64,000 nt of DNA from an uncultured Clostridia bacterium (GCA_945915065.1 CAMEER010000002.1:41263-105262); one strand, 5' to 3'; counted from the first letter of the stretch, positions 44,659 to 52,978 are shown. Notes: generated by a model not told the origin, from the sequence alone. Numbers and translations are program-made.

Positions 44659-44683
44659 CAAACAAAACGAGGAGGAACATCAC

Positions 44684-45121
44684 ATGAAAATTGCCATCGG
44701 CTGCGACCACGGCGGCTACCTGCTGAAGCAGGATATCCTGATCTGGCTGGAGGAGAACGACTACGAGTTTGAGGACTTCGGCTGCTACAACACCGAGAGC
44801 GTGGACTATCCCGTTTACGCGGAAAAGGTGGCCCGGGCGGTGGCCAGCGGCGAGTGCGAAAAGGGCATCGTCATCTGCACCACCGGCATCGGTGTATCCA
44901 TGGCGGCCAACAAGGTCAAGGGCATTCGCTGCGCCCTGTGCGGCGACAGCTACAGCGCCGAGATGACCCGCCGCCATAATGACGCCAACGTGCTGGCCAT
45001 GGGCGCAGGCATCATCGGCCCCAACATGGCCAAGAAGATCACTGAGGTGTTCCTGACCACCGCGTTTGAGGGCGGCCGTCACGCCCGCCGCGTGGGTCTG
45101 CTGGATAACATCCAGCCCTGA
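44684..45121 (+). CDS. rpiB: Ribose-5-phosphate isomerase B (RpiB/LacAB family)
   Basis: The 145-residue enzyme has IGCDHGGYLLKQ near the start, the catalytic Cys in IVICTTGIGVSMAANK, and RRHNDANVLAMG. It interconverts ribose-5-phosphate and ribulose-5-phosphate in the pentose phosphate pathway; some relatives isomerise galactose-6-phosphate or allose-6-phosphate. AGGAGG precedes the start. It sits 25 bases after the PHP phosphatase gene. Confidence 0.92.
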   Translation: MKIAIGCDHGGYLLKQDILIWLEENDYEFEDFGCYNTESVDYPVYAEKVARAVASGECEKGIVICTTGIGVSMAANKVKGIRCALCGDSYSAEMTRRHNDANVLAMGAGIIGPNMAKKITEVFLTTAFEGGRHARRVGLLDNIQP

Positions 45122-45123
45122 CT

Positions 45124-46137
45124 ATGACCAAGGGATATCATAACTACCGCGGCAGAGGGCGTAAGCGCCGTCAGAAGATCGCGCTGGCCGCGGCGCTAAT
45201 GGTGGTGATCCTGGCGGCAGCGGCTTTTCTGGTGCTGCAGAATTATATCGTCTATGACGACGCAGGAAAAGCCCATGTGGAGTGGCCCTTTGGCAAAAAA
45301 GATCCCCAGACGGACACACAGAACTCTGCCGTACCTGACGGCGATGTGAACATTGACTATGTGGACAACGGCTACGCGCCGCATCTGGAGCCGCTGCACG
45401 CCCGAATGCTGCCCGGCAACGTGCTGCGGCAGAACCCCGCCACGGTGCTGGAGGGCGTGACGGAGGACGCTGTCGTCATCGAGGTCAAGCGTGTCAACGG
45501 CTCCATTCCCTATACCACAGAGGTGGAGGTGCCCCAGCAGGTCGCAGTGGAACAGTACGATACCATGGTCAATCTGAAGGCGCTGCTGGCAGGGGAAAAA
45601 TACACCGTGGCCCGCATGTCCGTGTTTTGCGACAGTTACTTTGTCCGGGCCTACCCGGACGCGGCGCTGCATGTGGAAAACGGCGGCTACTGGTATGATG
45701 CCGCCAGCATGGCATGGCTGGACCCCAGCCATCCCCAGACGCTGGTATATATCACTACCCTGTGTCAGGAGTACGCCCAGCTGGGCTTTGACGAGATCAT
45801 GCTGGACTATTTCAGCTATCCCTACGCCGGCCGCCTGTCATCCATCTTCGGCCTGGAGGACACGGACAAAGTGCAGGTGCTGACGGACTTTATCAAAAGC
45901 CTGCGAGCCAACCTGCCGGAGGACATCAAGGTCAGCATCGTGCTGCACAGCCAGCCGGATGCGGAATACGGACTGTCGCCGGAGCTGCTCTCAGAGAACT
46001 TTGACCGCATCTATCTGGAGGCCGGCATAGACGCCGAAGCTCTCATACAGCAGCTGCCGGAGAAATTCGACGCCCAAACCCGTCTGGTTCCCATCGTCTA
46101 CGCTCCGGCGGAGGAAGGCAGCTATCTTCTGAAATAA
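45124..46137 (+). CDS. Membrane-anchored DUF4015-like putative glycoside hydrolase
   Basis: The 337-residue protein has a basic N-terminus and one membrane segment (about 20-40). Its extracytoplasmic domain has a TIM-barrel look: ARMSVFCDSYF, then GFDEIMLDYFSYP with an acidic pair, then VSIVLHS. This matches DUF4015 proteins, predicted glycosyl hydrolases without tested substrates. It starts 2 bases after rpiB without a clear ribosome binding site, so it probably depends on coupled translation. Confidence 0.72.
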   Translation: MTKGYHNYRGRGRKRRQKIALAAALMVVILAAAAFLVLQNYIVYDDAGKAHVEWPFGKKDPQTDTQNSAVPDGDVNIDYVDNGYAPHLEPLHARMLPGNVLRQNPATVLEGVTEDAVVIEVKRVNGSIPYTTEVEVPQQVAVEQYDTMVNLKALLAGEKYTVARMSVFCDSYFVRAYPDAALHVENGGYWYDAASMAWLDPSHPQTLVYITTLCQEYAQLGFDEIMLDYFSYPYAGRLSSIFGLEDTDKVQVLTDFIKSLRANLPEDIKVSIVLHSQPDAEYGLSPELLSENFDRIYLEAGIDAEALIQQLPEKFDAQTRLVPIVYAPAEEGSYLLK

Positions 46138-46183
46138 GCAAAAAATAAGAACGCCTTTCGGCGTTCTTATTTTTTGCTTATTT
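46132..46183. terminator. Perfect 24-bp palindromic bidirectional terminator containing both stop codons
   Basis: Two perfect 24-base arms (46132-46155 and 46160-46183) are separated by TTTC. The left arm contains the TAA of the DUF4015 gene (46135-46137) and the right arm the TAA of the minus-strand flavoprotein gene (46178-46180). A and T runs on both sides allow termination in both directions. Confidence 0.95.
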
Positions 46184-47473
46184 CAGCGGTTCGAATTTCT
46201 CCGCTCCTGCATGGCACACCGGACAGGCAAAGCCCTCCGGCAGTGTCTCGCCCTCATACACGTAGCCGCAGAGGCCGCAGACCCAGCCTTTTTTGGCGGC
46301 CTCCTCCTGACTTTTGCCGCCGTGCAGCAGTTCTTCCGCCAGAGCGTCCAACTGGGGCAGGGTGGCAAAGGTCATGGCGGAACGGAGAGTCACGGTGCTG
46401 CCCAGCGTCAGGTTCTTGCAGCCCTCCAGCATCTGGCGCATCTCCTTGCCGGCAGTGGGCGCCCAGGAGCCGTTCTCAATGAAAGCCACTGTCCGGTTCT
46501 GATAGTTCCGCTCGGTCAGATGGTCGATAAATTCCTTCATAGCGGGGAAGATATGGCCGTTATAGGTGGTGGTGGCCAGCACCAGCTTACCGTAGCGGAA
46601 GGCATCCTCCACCGCCTCGGCCCAGTCCTCCTGCTGCAGGCAGGTGACCACGACCTTGGGGCAGCCCTTGGCCCGCAGCTGCTGCGCCAGCGATTCCACA
46701 GCCTTCTCCGTATTGCCGTAAACGGAGGTGTAGGCGATCATGACGCCCTCGCTCTCCACACCGTAGGACGACCAGATATTGTACAGGCGCATGGCCTCCG
46801 TCAGTGCATCGCCATTTAGTACCGGGCCATGGAGGGGACATACGGTCTGGATCTCCACTGCCGCCGCTTTTTTCAGCAGCGCCTGCACCTGCGCGCCAAA
46901 CTTGCCCACAATGCCGAAATAGTAGCGCCGTGCTTCGCAGGCCCAGTCCTCCTCCGTGTCCAACGCGCCGAATTTACCGAAAGCGTCAGCAGAGAACAGC
47001 ACCTTGTCCAGACTGTCGTAGGTGACGGTCACCTCCGGCCAGTGGACCATGGGCGCTGTCAGGAACGTCAGCGTGTGGCGGCCCAGAGCCAGCGTGTCGC
47101 CATCACCCACCACAATACGGCGATTGGCATAATCGCTGCCGTAAAACTGCTGCATCATGCGGAATGCCGCCTGCGAGGCCACCACTGTCGCGTTGGGGAA
47201 CTTACTCATGAACTGGGCGATGTTGGCAGAATGATCCGGCTCCATATGCTGCACCACCAGATAGTCCGGGGTGCGGCCCGCCAACGCCGCCGACAGATTG
47301 TTCAGCCATTCCGTGCCGAAATGCGTCTCTACGGTGTCCATCACCGCGATCTTTTCGTCCAGAATCACATAGGAATTGTAGGCCATGCCATTGGGAACCT
47401 CGAACTGTCCCTCAAAATGTGTGATCTGATGGTCATTGACACCGATGTAATGGATATCTTTGGTGATCTGCAT
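46178..47473 (-). CDS. Flavodiiron protein fused to rubredoxin
   Basis: The 431-residue protein has an N-terminal metallo-beta-lactamase-like diiron domain (HMEPDHSAN with His, Glu, Asp and His ligands at about 84-92, a later VHWPE). A flavodoxin domain (about 245-385; IAYTSVYGNTEKAVESLA binds FMN) and a C-terminal rubredoxin (CGLCGYVYEG, then CPVCHAG) follow. Flavodiiron proteins reduce O2 to water or NO to N2O in anaerobes; the fused rubredoxin supplies electrons. TAAGGAG precedes the ATG. It follows butyrate kinase in one transcript. Confidence 0.92.
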   Translation of the reverse strand: MQITKDIHYIGVNDHQITHFEGQFEVPNGMAYNSYVILDEKIAVMDTVETHFGTEWLNNLSAALAGRTPDYLVVQHMEPDHSANIAQFMSKFPNATVVASQAAFRMMQQFYGSDYANRRIVVGDGDTLALGRHTLTFLTAPMVHWPEVTVTYDSLDKVLFSADAFGKFGALDTEEDWACEARRYYFGIVGKFGAQVQALLKKAAAVEIQTVCPLHGPVLNGDALTEAMRLYNIWSSYGVESEGVMIAYTSVYGNTEKAVESLAQQLRAKGCPKVVVTCLQQEDWAEAVEDAFRYGKLVLATTTYNGHIFPAMKEFIDHLTERNYQNRTVAFIENGSWAPTAGKEMRQMLEGCKNLTLGSTVTLRSAMTFATLPQLDALAEELLHGGKSQEEAAKKGWVCGLCGYVYEGETLPEGFACPVCHAGAEKFEPLK

Positions 47474-47491
47474 AGTTCATTCTCCTTATCT

Positions 47492-47529
47492 GAGAAAGTC
47501 CCGATTGCTTCCGCAGTCGGGACTTTCTC
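47492..47529 (-). other. Intergenic hairpin between buk and the flavoprotein gene
   Basis: A perfect 13-base inverted repeat (GAGAAAGTCCCGA/TCGGGACTTTCTC) with a 12-base loop lies in the 84-base gap. No T run follows on the minus strand, so it may limit or stabilise, rather than end, the transcript. Confidence 0.6.
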
Positions 47530-47557
47530 CTTGGCTGTATCGCGTGTTTATGTATTT

Positions 47558-48625
47558 TTAATAGGTTCTGGCGGCTTCTTCGCCCTTCAGCACCCGCAGC
47601 GCGCCCTGGGCCAGCGCCAGCAGCTCGTCCTCGCCGGGATAGACGGTGACGGGAGCGATCCATGCGACCATTTCCTTCAGGGCGTCCACGGTTTCCTTGC
47701 CGTAAGCGATGCCGCCGGTGAGGATGATCTGATCCACCTTGCCGTGCATAGCGGCGGCCATGGCGCCGATCTCCTTGCCGATCTGGTAGTGGAACGCGTC
47801 AATGACCTCGGCCACCTTTTCATCGCCCGCCTGGGCCTCCTTCAACAGGTCGCGCATATCGGTGGAGCCGGTGTAGGCCACCAGACCGCCGCGGCCGGTG
47901 ATCATCTTCTTGATCTCCGCCTTGGTATATTCGCCGCTGAAGCACAGATCCACCAGCGCATTGTCGGGCAGTGTGCCGGCGCGCTCGGGAGAGAAGGGGC
48001 CCTCGCCCTCCAGTGCGTTCTCGGTATCAATGACGTTGCCCTTGACATGGGCGCCCACGCTGACGCCGCCGCCCATATGGCACACGATCAGATTCAGCTC
48101 CTCATAGGCCTTGCCCACTTCCTTGGCGTAGCGCTTGGCCACGGCTTTCTGGTTCAAGGCGTGGAACACGCTCTTGCGGGCGATCAGAGGATGACCGGAA
48201 TAGCGTGCCACATTGCACAGCTCATCCACCACAGGCGGATCCACAATGAAAGAGGGAACGCCGATCTCGTCGCCGATCTCCCGGGCAATCAGGCCGCCCA
48301 GATTGCAGGCATGCTGTCCGGAAACGCCTTTGACACAGTCTTCCAACAGCGCATCGGAGGTGGCATAAGTACCACCGTGGATGGGCTTGACCAAACCGCC
48401 GCGGCCGCAGATGGCGTTGATGGATTTCAGGTCGATCTCATGCTTTTTCAGTGCGTCCATGACCAGCTGCTTGCGCCATTCCTGCTGATCGGGAATTGAG
48501 GCGAATTTCGCGATCTCCTCGGCAGGATGACGGAGCGTTTCGTCAAAGAGCATCTTTTCATCGTCGAAAAGGCCAATTTTGGTGGAAGTGGAACCGGGGT
48601 TGATGACAAGGATTCGGTAAGCCAT
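47558..48625 (-). CDS. buk: Butyrate kinase
   Basis: The 355-residue enzyme of the acetokinase family begins ILVINPGSTSTKIGLF. It has ICGRGGLVKPIHGGTY, an HACNLGG block and ILTGGIAYGKETVDAL. It forms butyrate (or branched-chain acids) and ATP from the acyl phosphate. The usual partner, phosphate butyryltransferase, is not in the window. AGGAGG precedes the ATG, and a strong promoter lies upstream. Confidence 0.94.
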   Translation of the reverse strand: MAYRILVINPGSTSTKIGLFDDEKMLFDETLRHPAEEIAKFASIPDQQEWRKQLVMDALKKHEIDLKSINAICGRGGLVKPIHGGTYATSDALLEDCVKGVSGQHACNLGGLIAREIGDEIGVPSFIVDPPVVDELCNVARYSGHPLIARKSVFHALNQKAVAKRYAKEVGKAYEELNLIVCHMGGGVSVGAHVKGNVIDTENALEGEGPFSPERAGTLPDNALVDLCFSGEYTKAEIKKMITGRGGLVAYTGSTDMRDLLKEAQAGDEKVAEVIDAFHYQIGKEIGAMAAAMHGKVDQIILTGGIAYGKETVDALKEMVAWIAPVTVYPGEDELLALAQGALRVLKGEEAARTY

Positions 48626-48675
48626 TTTTTGTTCCTCCTATTATATGGTAATTCACCACAATATATACCGTGACT

Positions 48676-48704
48676 ATTATACAGGACTTTTTATTTCCTG
48701 TAAA
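48676..48704 (-). promoter_or_regulatory. Predicted promoter of buk
   Basis: On the minus strand, TTTACA (48699-48704) and TATAAT (48676-48681) are 17 bases apart, about 50 bases upstream of the buk start. Confidence 0.8.
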
Positions 48705-48746
48705 GCACCTTTTCATCCATCTACACAGAAAAAACGGCCGGAACTG

Positions 48747-48775
48747 TTGACAAAGCCGCTGTTTTAGGGTATGCT
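48747..48775 (+). promoter_or_regulatory. Predicted promoter of the metG T-box transcript
   Basis: TTGACA (48747-48752) and TATGCT (48770-48775) are 17 bases apart, placing the transcript start near 48782, just before the T-box leader. Confidence 0.8.
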
Positions 48776-48781
48776 GTGCCA

Positions 48782-49058
48782 GAAGAATCAAATCAAAGGC
48801 AATGAACGAGAGAGTAGCCGGCAGGTCGCCGCCAAAGAGAGTCCGGAAAGGTGAGAGCGGGCGCGGAGGGCACCGGTGAACATGGCTCGGGAGCCGTCCG
48901 GCCAAGCGTGAATGCGTCAGGCCGGAACGGGGAGCGCCCGTCACAGCGCGGGAGTGTGAAGGCACTCCGTAAGGCCGCAGGCCGTGAGGCGGCGGTGAAG
49001 CAAGGTGGTAACGCGGTCCGTTCAGGTCGCCCTTGGCAGGAAGCCGGGGGCGCTTTTT
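48782..49058 (+). ncRNA. T-box leader of metG, probable Met specifier
   Basis: The leader contains an S-turn-like GAGAGTAG (about 48809-48816) and the T-box core AAGGTGGTAACGCGG (49002-49016). A terminator hairpin follows (49028-49053, CGCCC..GGC with GCC..GGGCG) with TTTTT at 49054-49058. ATG at 48882-48884, in GGTGAACATGG, is the likely specifier codon, which fits methionyl-tRNA synthetase. Uncharged tRNA-Met should stabilise the antiterminator and turn on metG. The specifier is read by eye, without folding. Confidence 0.88.
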
Positions 49059-49156
49059 ACTACCCATCCCCACGCATAAAAACCGCCGGCAGGCAGAAAC
49101 TGACATTATTTTAAGCCGTCCTTTCATTCGGGACGGCGGAAAAGGAGAGAAACCCC

Positions 49157-51121
49157 ATGGAGAAGAAGACGTTCTATATCACCACACCCATCTACTACCC
49201 CAGCGATAAGCTGCACATCGGCCACACCTACTGCACCGTGGCCACCGACGCCATCGCCCGCTATAAGCGGCTGCAGGGTTACGATGTGATGTTCCTGACC
49301 GGCACCGACGAGCACGGCCAGAAGATCGAGACCAAGGCACAGGAGGCCGGCTGCTCTCCCCAGGAGTTTGTGGACCATATCGTAGACGGCGAACACGGCG
49401 TGCGGGACCTGTGGAAGCTGATGAACATCTCCAACGACCGCTTTATCCGCACCACTGATGATTACCACTGCGAGTCGGTACAGAAGATCTTTAAGAAAAT
49501 GTACGAAAACGGCGATATCTACAAGGGCGCCTATAAGGGCAAGTACTGTACCCCCTGCGAGTCCTTCTGGACGGAGAGCCAGCTGGTGGACGGCAAGTGC
49601 CCCGACTGCGGCCGCGAAGTCCATGACGCCGAGGAGGAGGCCTACTTCTTCAAGCTCAGCAAGTACGCCGACCGTGTGCAGCACCTGCTGGAGAATACCG
49701 ACTTCCTGCAGCCCCGCACCCGTGTCAACGAGATGGTCAACAACTTTATCAAGCCGGGTCTGGAGGATCTGTGCGTCAGCCGCACCAGCTTCAGCTGGGG
49801 CATCCCCGTGGACTTTGATCCCGGCCATGTGGTCTATGTATGGGTGGATGCTCTGAGCAACTATATCACCGCCCTGGGCTATGACAATGACCGCTACAAC
49901 GATTACGACAGGTACTGGCCTGCCGATTACCACATTGTAGGCAAGGAGATCGTCCGGTTCCACTCCATTATCTGGCCCGCCATGCTGATGAGCCTTGGCA
50001 TTCCCCTGCCCAAGCATGTATACGGCCACGGCTGGCTGGTGATCGACGGCGGCAAGATGTCAAAGTCCAAGGGCAACGTGGTGGATCCCTATGTGCTGGC
50101 GGGAATGTTCGGCGTGGACGCCCTGCGCTTCTTCCTGCTGCGCACGTTCCCCTTCGGCTCCGACGGCAACTTCTCCAATGAGCTGCTCATCAGCACCATC
50201 AACACCGACCTTGCCAACAAGCTGGGCAATCTGGTCAGCCGCACCACCGGCATGGTGGAGAAGTATTTCGGCGGCAAGCTGCCTGCTGACCGTGAGGACG
50301 CATCGGAGGACTGCGAGCTGAAAAAGACTGTCTGCGCCCTGCGTGACCGCTATGAGGCGGAGATGGAGAAGCTGCAGCTGCAGAACGGTCTGGACGAGGT
50401 GTTCAAGGTCATCGACCGCGCCAACAAGTATATCGACGAGACCGCTCCCTGGGTACTGGGCAAGGACGAGACGAAGCGTGTCCGGCTGGCCACGGTGCTG
50501 TATAACCTGCTGGAGACCGTCCGCGTTTGCACCACGCTGCTGACACCGGTGATGCCCGATACCTGCGATAAGATCTTTGAAAAGATCGGCGCGGCCGCGG
50601 AGGATCGTACCTGGGATAAGGCCAATGTCTGGGGTACCCTGTGCGCCGAGGCGCAGGTCAGCAAGGGTGAGAACCTGTTCCCCCGGGTGGATACCGAGAA
50701 GGCTCTGGAGCAGCTGAACGCCATGCAGGAGGCCCAGAAAAAGGCCGCCCTGCCCGCCATCGAGCTGGAACCCTATGTGGAGGAGGAGGTGGACTTCGAT
50801 ACCTTCCTCAAATCCGATTACCGTGCCGTGAAGATCAAGAACTGCGAGCCGGTGAAAAAGAGCGACAAGCTGCTGAAGTTCACGCTGGACGACGGCAGCG
50901 GCACCGACCGTATCATCCTCTCCGGCATCCATCAGTACTATGAGCCGGAGGATCTGATCGGCAAGACCGCCATCGCCATTCTGAACCTGCCGCCCCGCAA
51001 AATGATGGGTATTCCCAGCTGCGGCATGCTGATCTCCGCCGTCCACAAGGAGAAGGGCGAGGAGAAGCTGCACCTGATGCTCATTGACGATTCGGTTCCC
51101 GCCGGTGCCAAGCTGTGCTGA
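49157..51121 (+). CDS. metG: Methionyl-tRNA synthetase
   Basis: The 654-residue class I synthetase has the HIGH motif in LHIGHTYC, a CTPC..CPDC zinc knuckle (about 130-150) and GKMSKSKGNVV. A C-terminal Trbp111/EMAP-type tRNA-binding domain (about 550-654; FLKSDYRAVKIKNCEPV) probably dimerises the enzyme. It charges tRNA-Met, and is controlled by the T-box upstream. AAGGAGAG precedes the start. Confidence 0.97.
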   Translation: MEKKTFYITTPIYYPSDKLHIGHTYCTVATDAIARYKRLQGYDVMFLTGTDEHGQKIETKAQEAGCSPQEFVDHIVDGEHGVRDLWKLMNISNDRFIRTTDDYHCESVQKIFKKMYENGDIYKGAYKGKYCTPCESFWTESQLVDGKCPDCGREVHDAEEEAYFFKLSKYADRVQHLLENTDFLQPRTRVNEMVNNFIKPGLEDLCVSRTSFSWGIPVDFDPGHVVYVWVDALSNYITALGYDNDRYNDYDRYWPADYHIVGKEIVRFHSIIWPAMLMSLGIPLPKHVYGHGWLVIDGGKMSKSKGNVVDPYVLAGMFGVDALRFFLLRTFPFGSDGNFSNELLISTINTDLANKLGNLVSRTTGMVEKYFGGKLPADREDASEDCELKKTVCALRDRYEAEMEKLQLQNGLDEVFKVIDRANKYIDETAPWVLGKDETKRVRLATVLYNLLETVRVCTTLLTPVMPDTCDKIFEKIGAAAEDRTWDKANVWGTLCAEAQVSKGENLFPRVDTEKALEQLNAMQEAQKKAALPAIELEPYVEEEVDFDTFLKSDYRAVKIKNCEPVKKSDKLLKFTLDDGSGTDRIILSGIHQYYEPEDLIGKTAIAILNLPPRKMMGIPSCGMLISAVHKEKGEEKLHLMLIDDSVPAGAKLC

Positions 51122-51153
51122 GACTGTTTCCCCTGCTGAAAAACAATAGAAAC

Positions 51154-51201
51154 TGGACAATCACGCTCCTTTGGGGTACAATGACCCCAAAGGAGCGTGA
51201 T
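51154..51201 (+). promoter_or_regulatory. Promoter embedded in a perfect 18-bp inverted repeat
   Basis: TGGACA (51154-51159) and TACAAT (51177-51182) are 17 bases apart. Two perfect 18-base arms (51160-51177, ATCACGCTCCTTTGGGGT, and 51184-51201) enclose the -10 box with a 6-base centre. The right arm contains AAAGGAG, the ribosome binding site of the next gene. It could be a repressor operator and, in read-through RNA from metG, a hairpin hiding the ribosome binding site. Confidence 0.7.
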
Positions 51202-51205
51202 CGCT

Positions 51206-51502
51206 ATGTTGACATTATATGTGAAATACACCGCCAAGCCCGGCTGTCGGGAAAGCTATGTCCGCAGCATCGTGGAGGAGGGGATCCTCACGGCTATCCG
51301 GGCGGAGGAGGGCTGTTTGTGCTATGACTACTACTTCTCCGCGCAGGACGAGAACGTGGTGCTGCTGATCGAGCAGTGGGAGAGCGAGGCTCACCAGCGC
51401 GTCCACATGCAGCAGCCCCACATGACCCGTCTGCGGGAGCTGAAGGCCCGGTATATCGACAGTACCACTATGGGAAAGGCAGAGCTGCATGATGCTGTTT
51501 GA
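51206..51502 (+). CDS. Antibiotic biosynthesis monooxygenase (ABM) domain protein
   Basis: The 98-residue protein has the ABM ferredoxin-like dimeric fold pattern: LYVKYTAKPGCRESYVRSI, then EEGCLCYDYYFSAQDENVVLLIEQWESEAHQ in consecutive strands, and a His/Gln-rich C-terminal helix. Family members include quinol monooxygenases, haem-degrading enzymes and AI-2-degrading LsrG; specificity is unknown. The start at 51206 is 10 bases after AAAGGAG; the earlier GTG at 51197 lies too close to it. It overlaps tatD by 14 bases. Confidence 0.8.
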   Translation: MLTLYVKYTAKPGCRESYVRSIVEEGILTAIRAEEGCLCYDYYFSAQDENVVLLIEQWESEAHQRVHMQQPHMTRLRELKARYIDSTTMGKAELHDAV

Positions 51503-52244
51503 CACCCATGCCCACTATGATGACGAGGCCTTTGACGCCGACCGTGACGCCGTGCTTGCCGCCTTTGACGGTCTGATCATCGACCCCGGCTGCACGCTGG
51601 ACTCCTCCCGGGCGGCTGTTACGTTGGCGGCCCGGCACCCCCATGTGTACGCCGCCGTAGGCATCCACCCGGAGAACTGCGGCGATTTCGTACCGCAGCA
51701 CATGGACGAACTGCGCCAATTGGCCTGCCAACCCAAGGTGGTGGCCATCGGCGAGATCGGGCTGGACTACTACTGGGCGGAAAATCCACCGCGGGAGTTT
51801 CAGCAGCAGGTGTTCCGCGCCCAGCTGGAGCTGGCGCTGGAGTTGGATTTGCCGGTGATCATCCACGATCGTGAGGCCCATGGCGACACGCTGGCTATCG
51901 TCAGGGAGTTCCCTGCCCTGCGGGGTGTATTCCACTGCTACTCCGGCAGCGTAGAGATGGCCCGGGAGCTGCTGGACAAGGGCTGGTATCTGGGCTTTGA
52001 CGGCCCGGTGACCTATAAAAACGCCCGCAAGACGGTGGAGGTGGCGGAAATGGTGCCCCTTGACCGCATCCTTATCGAAACGGACGCCCCCTATCTGTCG
52101 CCTGTCCCCATGCGGGGCAAGCGCAACGACTCCCGCAATGTGGCCTACATCGCGGAGAAGCTGGCCCAGATCAAGGGAACGACCCCGGAGGAGATGGCCG
52201 ATCTGACCCTGGCCAACGGCAGAAAGCTGTTCGGCATCCAATAG
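51489..52244 (+). CDS. tatD: TatD-family metal-dependent hydrolase (DNase)
   Basis: The 251-residue protein has FDTHAHYDD at the N-terminus, AIGEIGLDYYW, LPVIIHDREAHGD and ETDAPYLSP, together the full set of TatD metal ligands. Family members act as 3'-5' exonucleases in DNA repair or as D-amino acyl hydrolases. It lies behind metG, a common arrangement in Firmicutes, here with the small ABM gene between. The start may be either of two adjacent ATG codons (51489 or 51492). Confidence 0.93.
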   Translation: MMLFDTHAHYDDEAFDADRDAVLAAFDGLIIDPGCTLDSSRAAVTLAARHPHVYAAVGIHPENCGDFVPQHMDELRQLACQPKVVAIGEIGLDYYWAENPPREFQQQVFRAQLELALELDLPVIIHDREAHGDTLAIVREFPALRGVFHCYSGSVEMARELLDKGWYLGFDGPVTYKNARKTVEVAEMVPLDRILIETDAPYLSPVPMRGKRNDSRNVAYIAEKLAQIKGTTPEEMADLTLANGRKLFGIQ

Positions 52245-52248
52245 CGCA

Positions 52249-52278
52249 AAAACGGACGCCTTTGCAGGCGTCCGTTTT
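52249..52278. terminator. Bidirectional terminator after tatD
   Basis: A perfect stem (AAAACGGACGCC/GGCGTCCGTTTT) with a 6-base loop lies between the stops at 52244 (+) and 52286 (-). Confidence 0.9.
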
Positions 52279-52285
52279 CGATTCT

Positions 52286-52900
52286 TTACCGCAGCTCCTG
52301 CAGGTATTTATACAGTGTTGGCTGCGCAATGTGCAGCAGCTCGCACACAGTACCCACCGCGCCGCGGGCGCCGAAAATGCCCTTTTCGTTCAGCCGGGCG
52401 ATCAGCCGCAGCTTGTCCTCCTTGCTCTCCAGATCCGAGGGCTTCAGCCGGGCGATCTCGCCCAGGATCATCTTCATCACCACATCGTCCAGCGAGTCAT
52501 TGTCCGGCTGCACCTGCTGCACCTCCGGCCGTTCGCCGATAAAGGCGCCGAGCATCTCCTGCAGGTTCACATAGGCGCTGATGTCCTGATTCACACACAG
52601 CACATAGTCCAGCGCACCCTTTTCGTCCCGGAAAAACAGTGACGAGGAACGCAGCGGCGTCCCCTTCCGGCTGAAGCTCTTATAGCCGGTGCAGAAGTCA
52701 GAGCCCTCCGCTGCCTGCTGCCGGGCGATCATCTCCATGGCGGACGGCTGCTCCTGCTGCCCCGCAGCCCGCCCGGTGATTTCTCCTCCGGTGATCCAGA
52801 GGATCTTTCCCGTCCGGTCATGGAGCACCACCTCCGTCTGCGGTCCCATCAGATGAGAGATAAAGTCACAGAATTTGATCAAAATTTTCTCCGTTTCCAT
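52286..52900 (-). CDS. YheO/DauR-like PAS-HTH transcriptional regulator
   Basis: This 204-residue protein has an N-terminal YheO-like PAS domain (FISHLMGPQTEVVLHDRTG, then SSSLFFRDEKGALDYVLCVN) and a C-terminal helix-turn-helix (LIARLNEKGIFGARGAVGTV, then HIAQPTLYKYL). DauR-type members repress D-amino-acid or other catabolic genes. It is divergent from the P-loop/ferredoxin/Kor operon and is the obvious candidate to regulate it, sensing a metabolite through the PAS domain (inference). Confidence 0.85.
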   Translation of the reverse strand: METEKILIKFCDFISHLMGPQTEVVLHDRTGKILWITGGEITGRAAGQQEQPSAMEMIARQQAAEGSDFCTGYKSFSRKGTPLRSSSLFFRDEKGALDYVLCVNQDISAYVNLQEMLGAFIGERPEVQQVQPDNDSLDDVVMKMILGEIARLKPSDLESKEDKLRLIARLNEKGIFGARGAVGTVCELLHIAQPTLYKYLQELR

Positions 52901-52949
52901 GACACGTTCCCTCCTTTCGGATAACTTTTTATCTAAATTTTACACGCCA

Positions 52950-52978
52950 TTGACAAGGAAAGCAAGACGTGATACACT
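52950..52978 (+). promoter_or_regulatory. Predicted promoter of the 2-oxoacid oxidoreductase operon
   Basis: TTGACA (52950-52955) and TACACT (52973-52978) are 17 bases apart, about 50 bases upstream of the first gene. The divergent regulator gene starts at 52900. Confidence 0.75.

Noticed and set aside
48558-49127. A 189-codon minus-strand frame over the T-box leader
   Set aside because: The region has T-box core, specifier and terminator on the plus strand, and the frame has no ribosome binding site or known domain.
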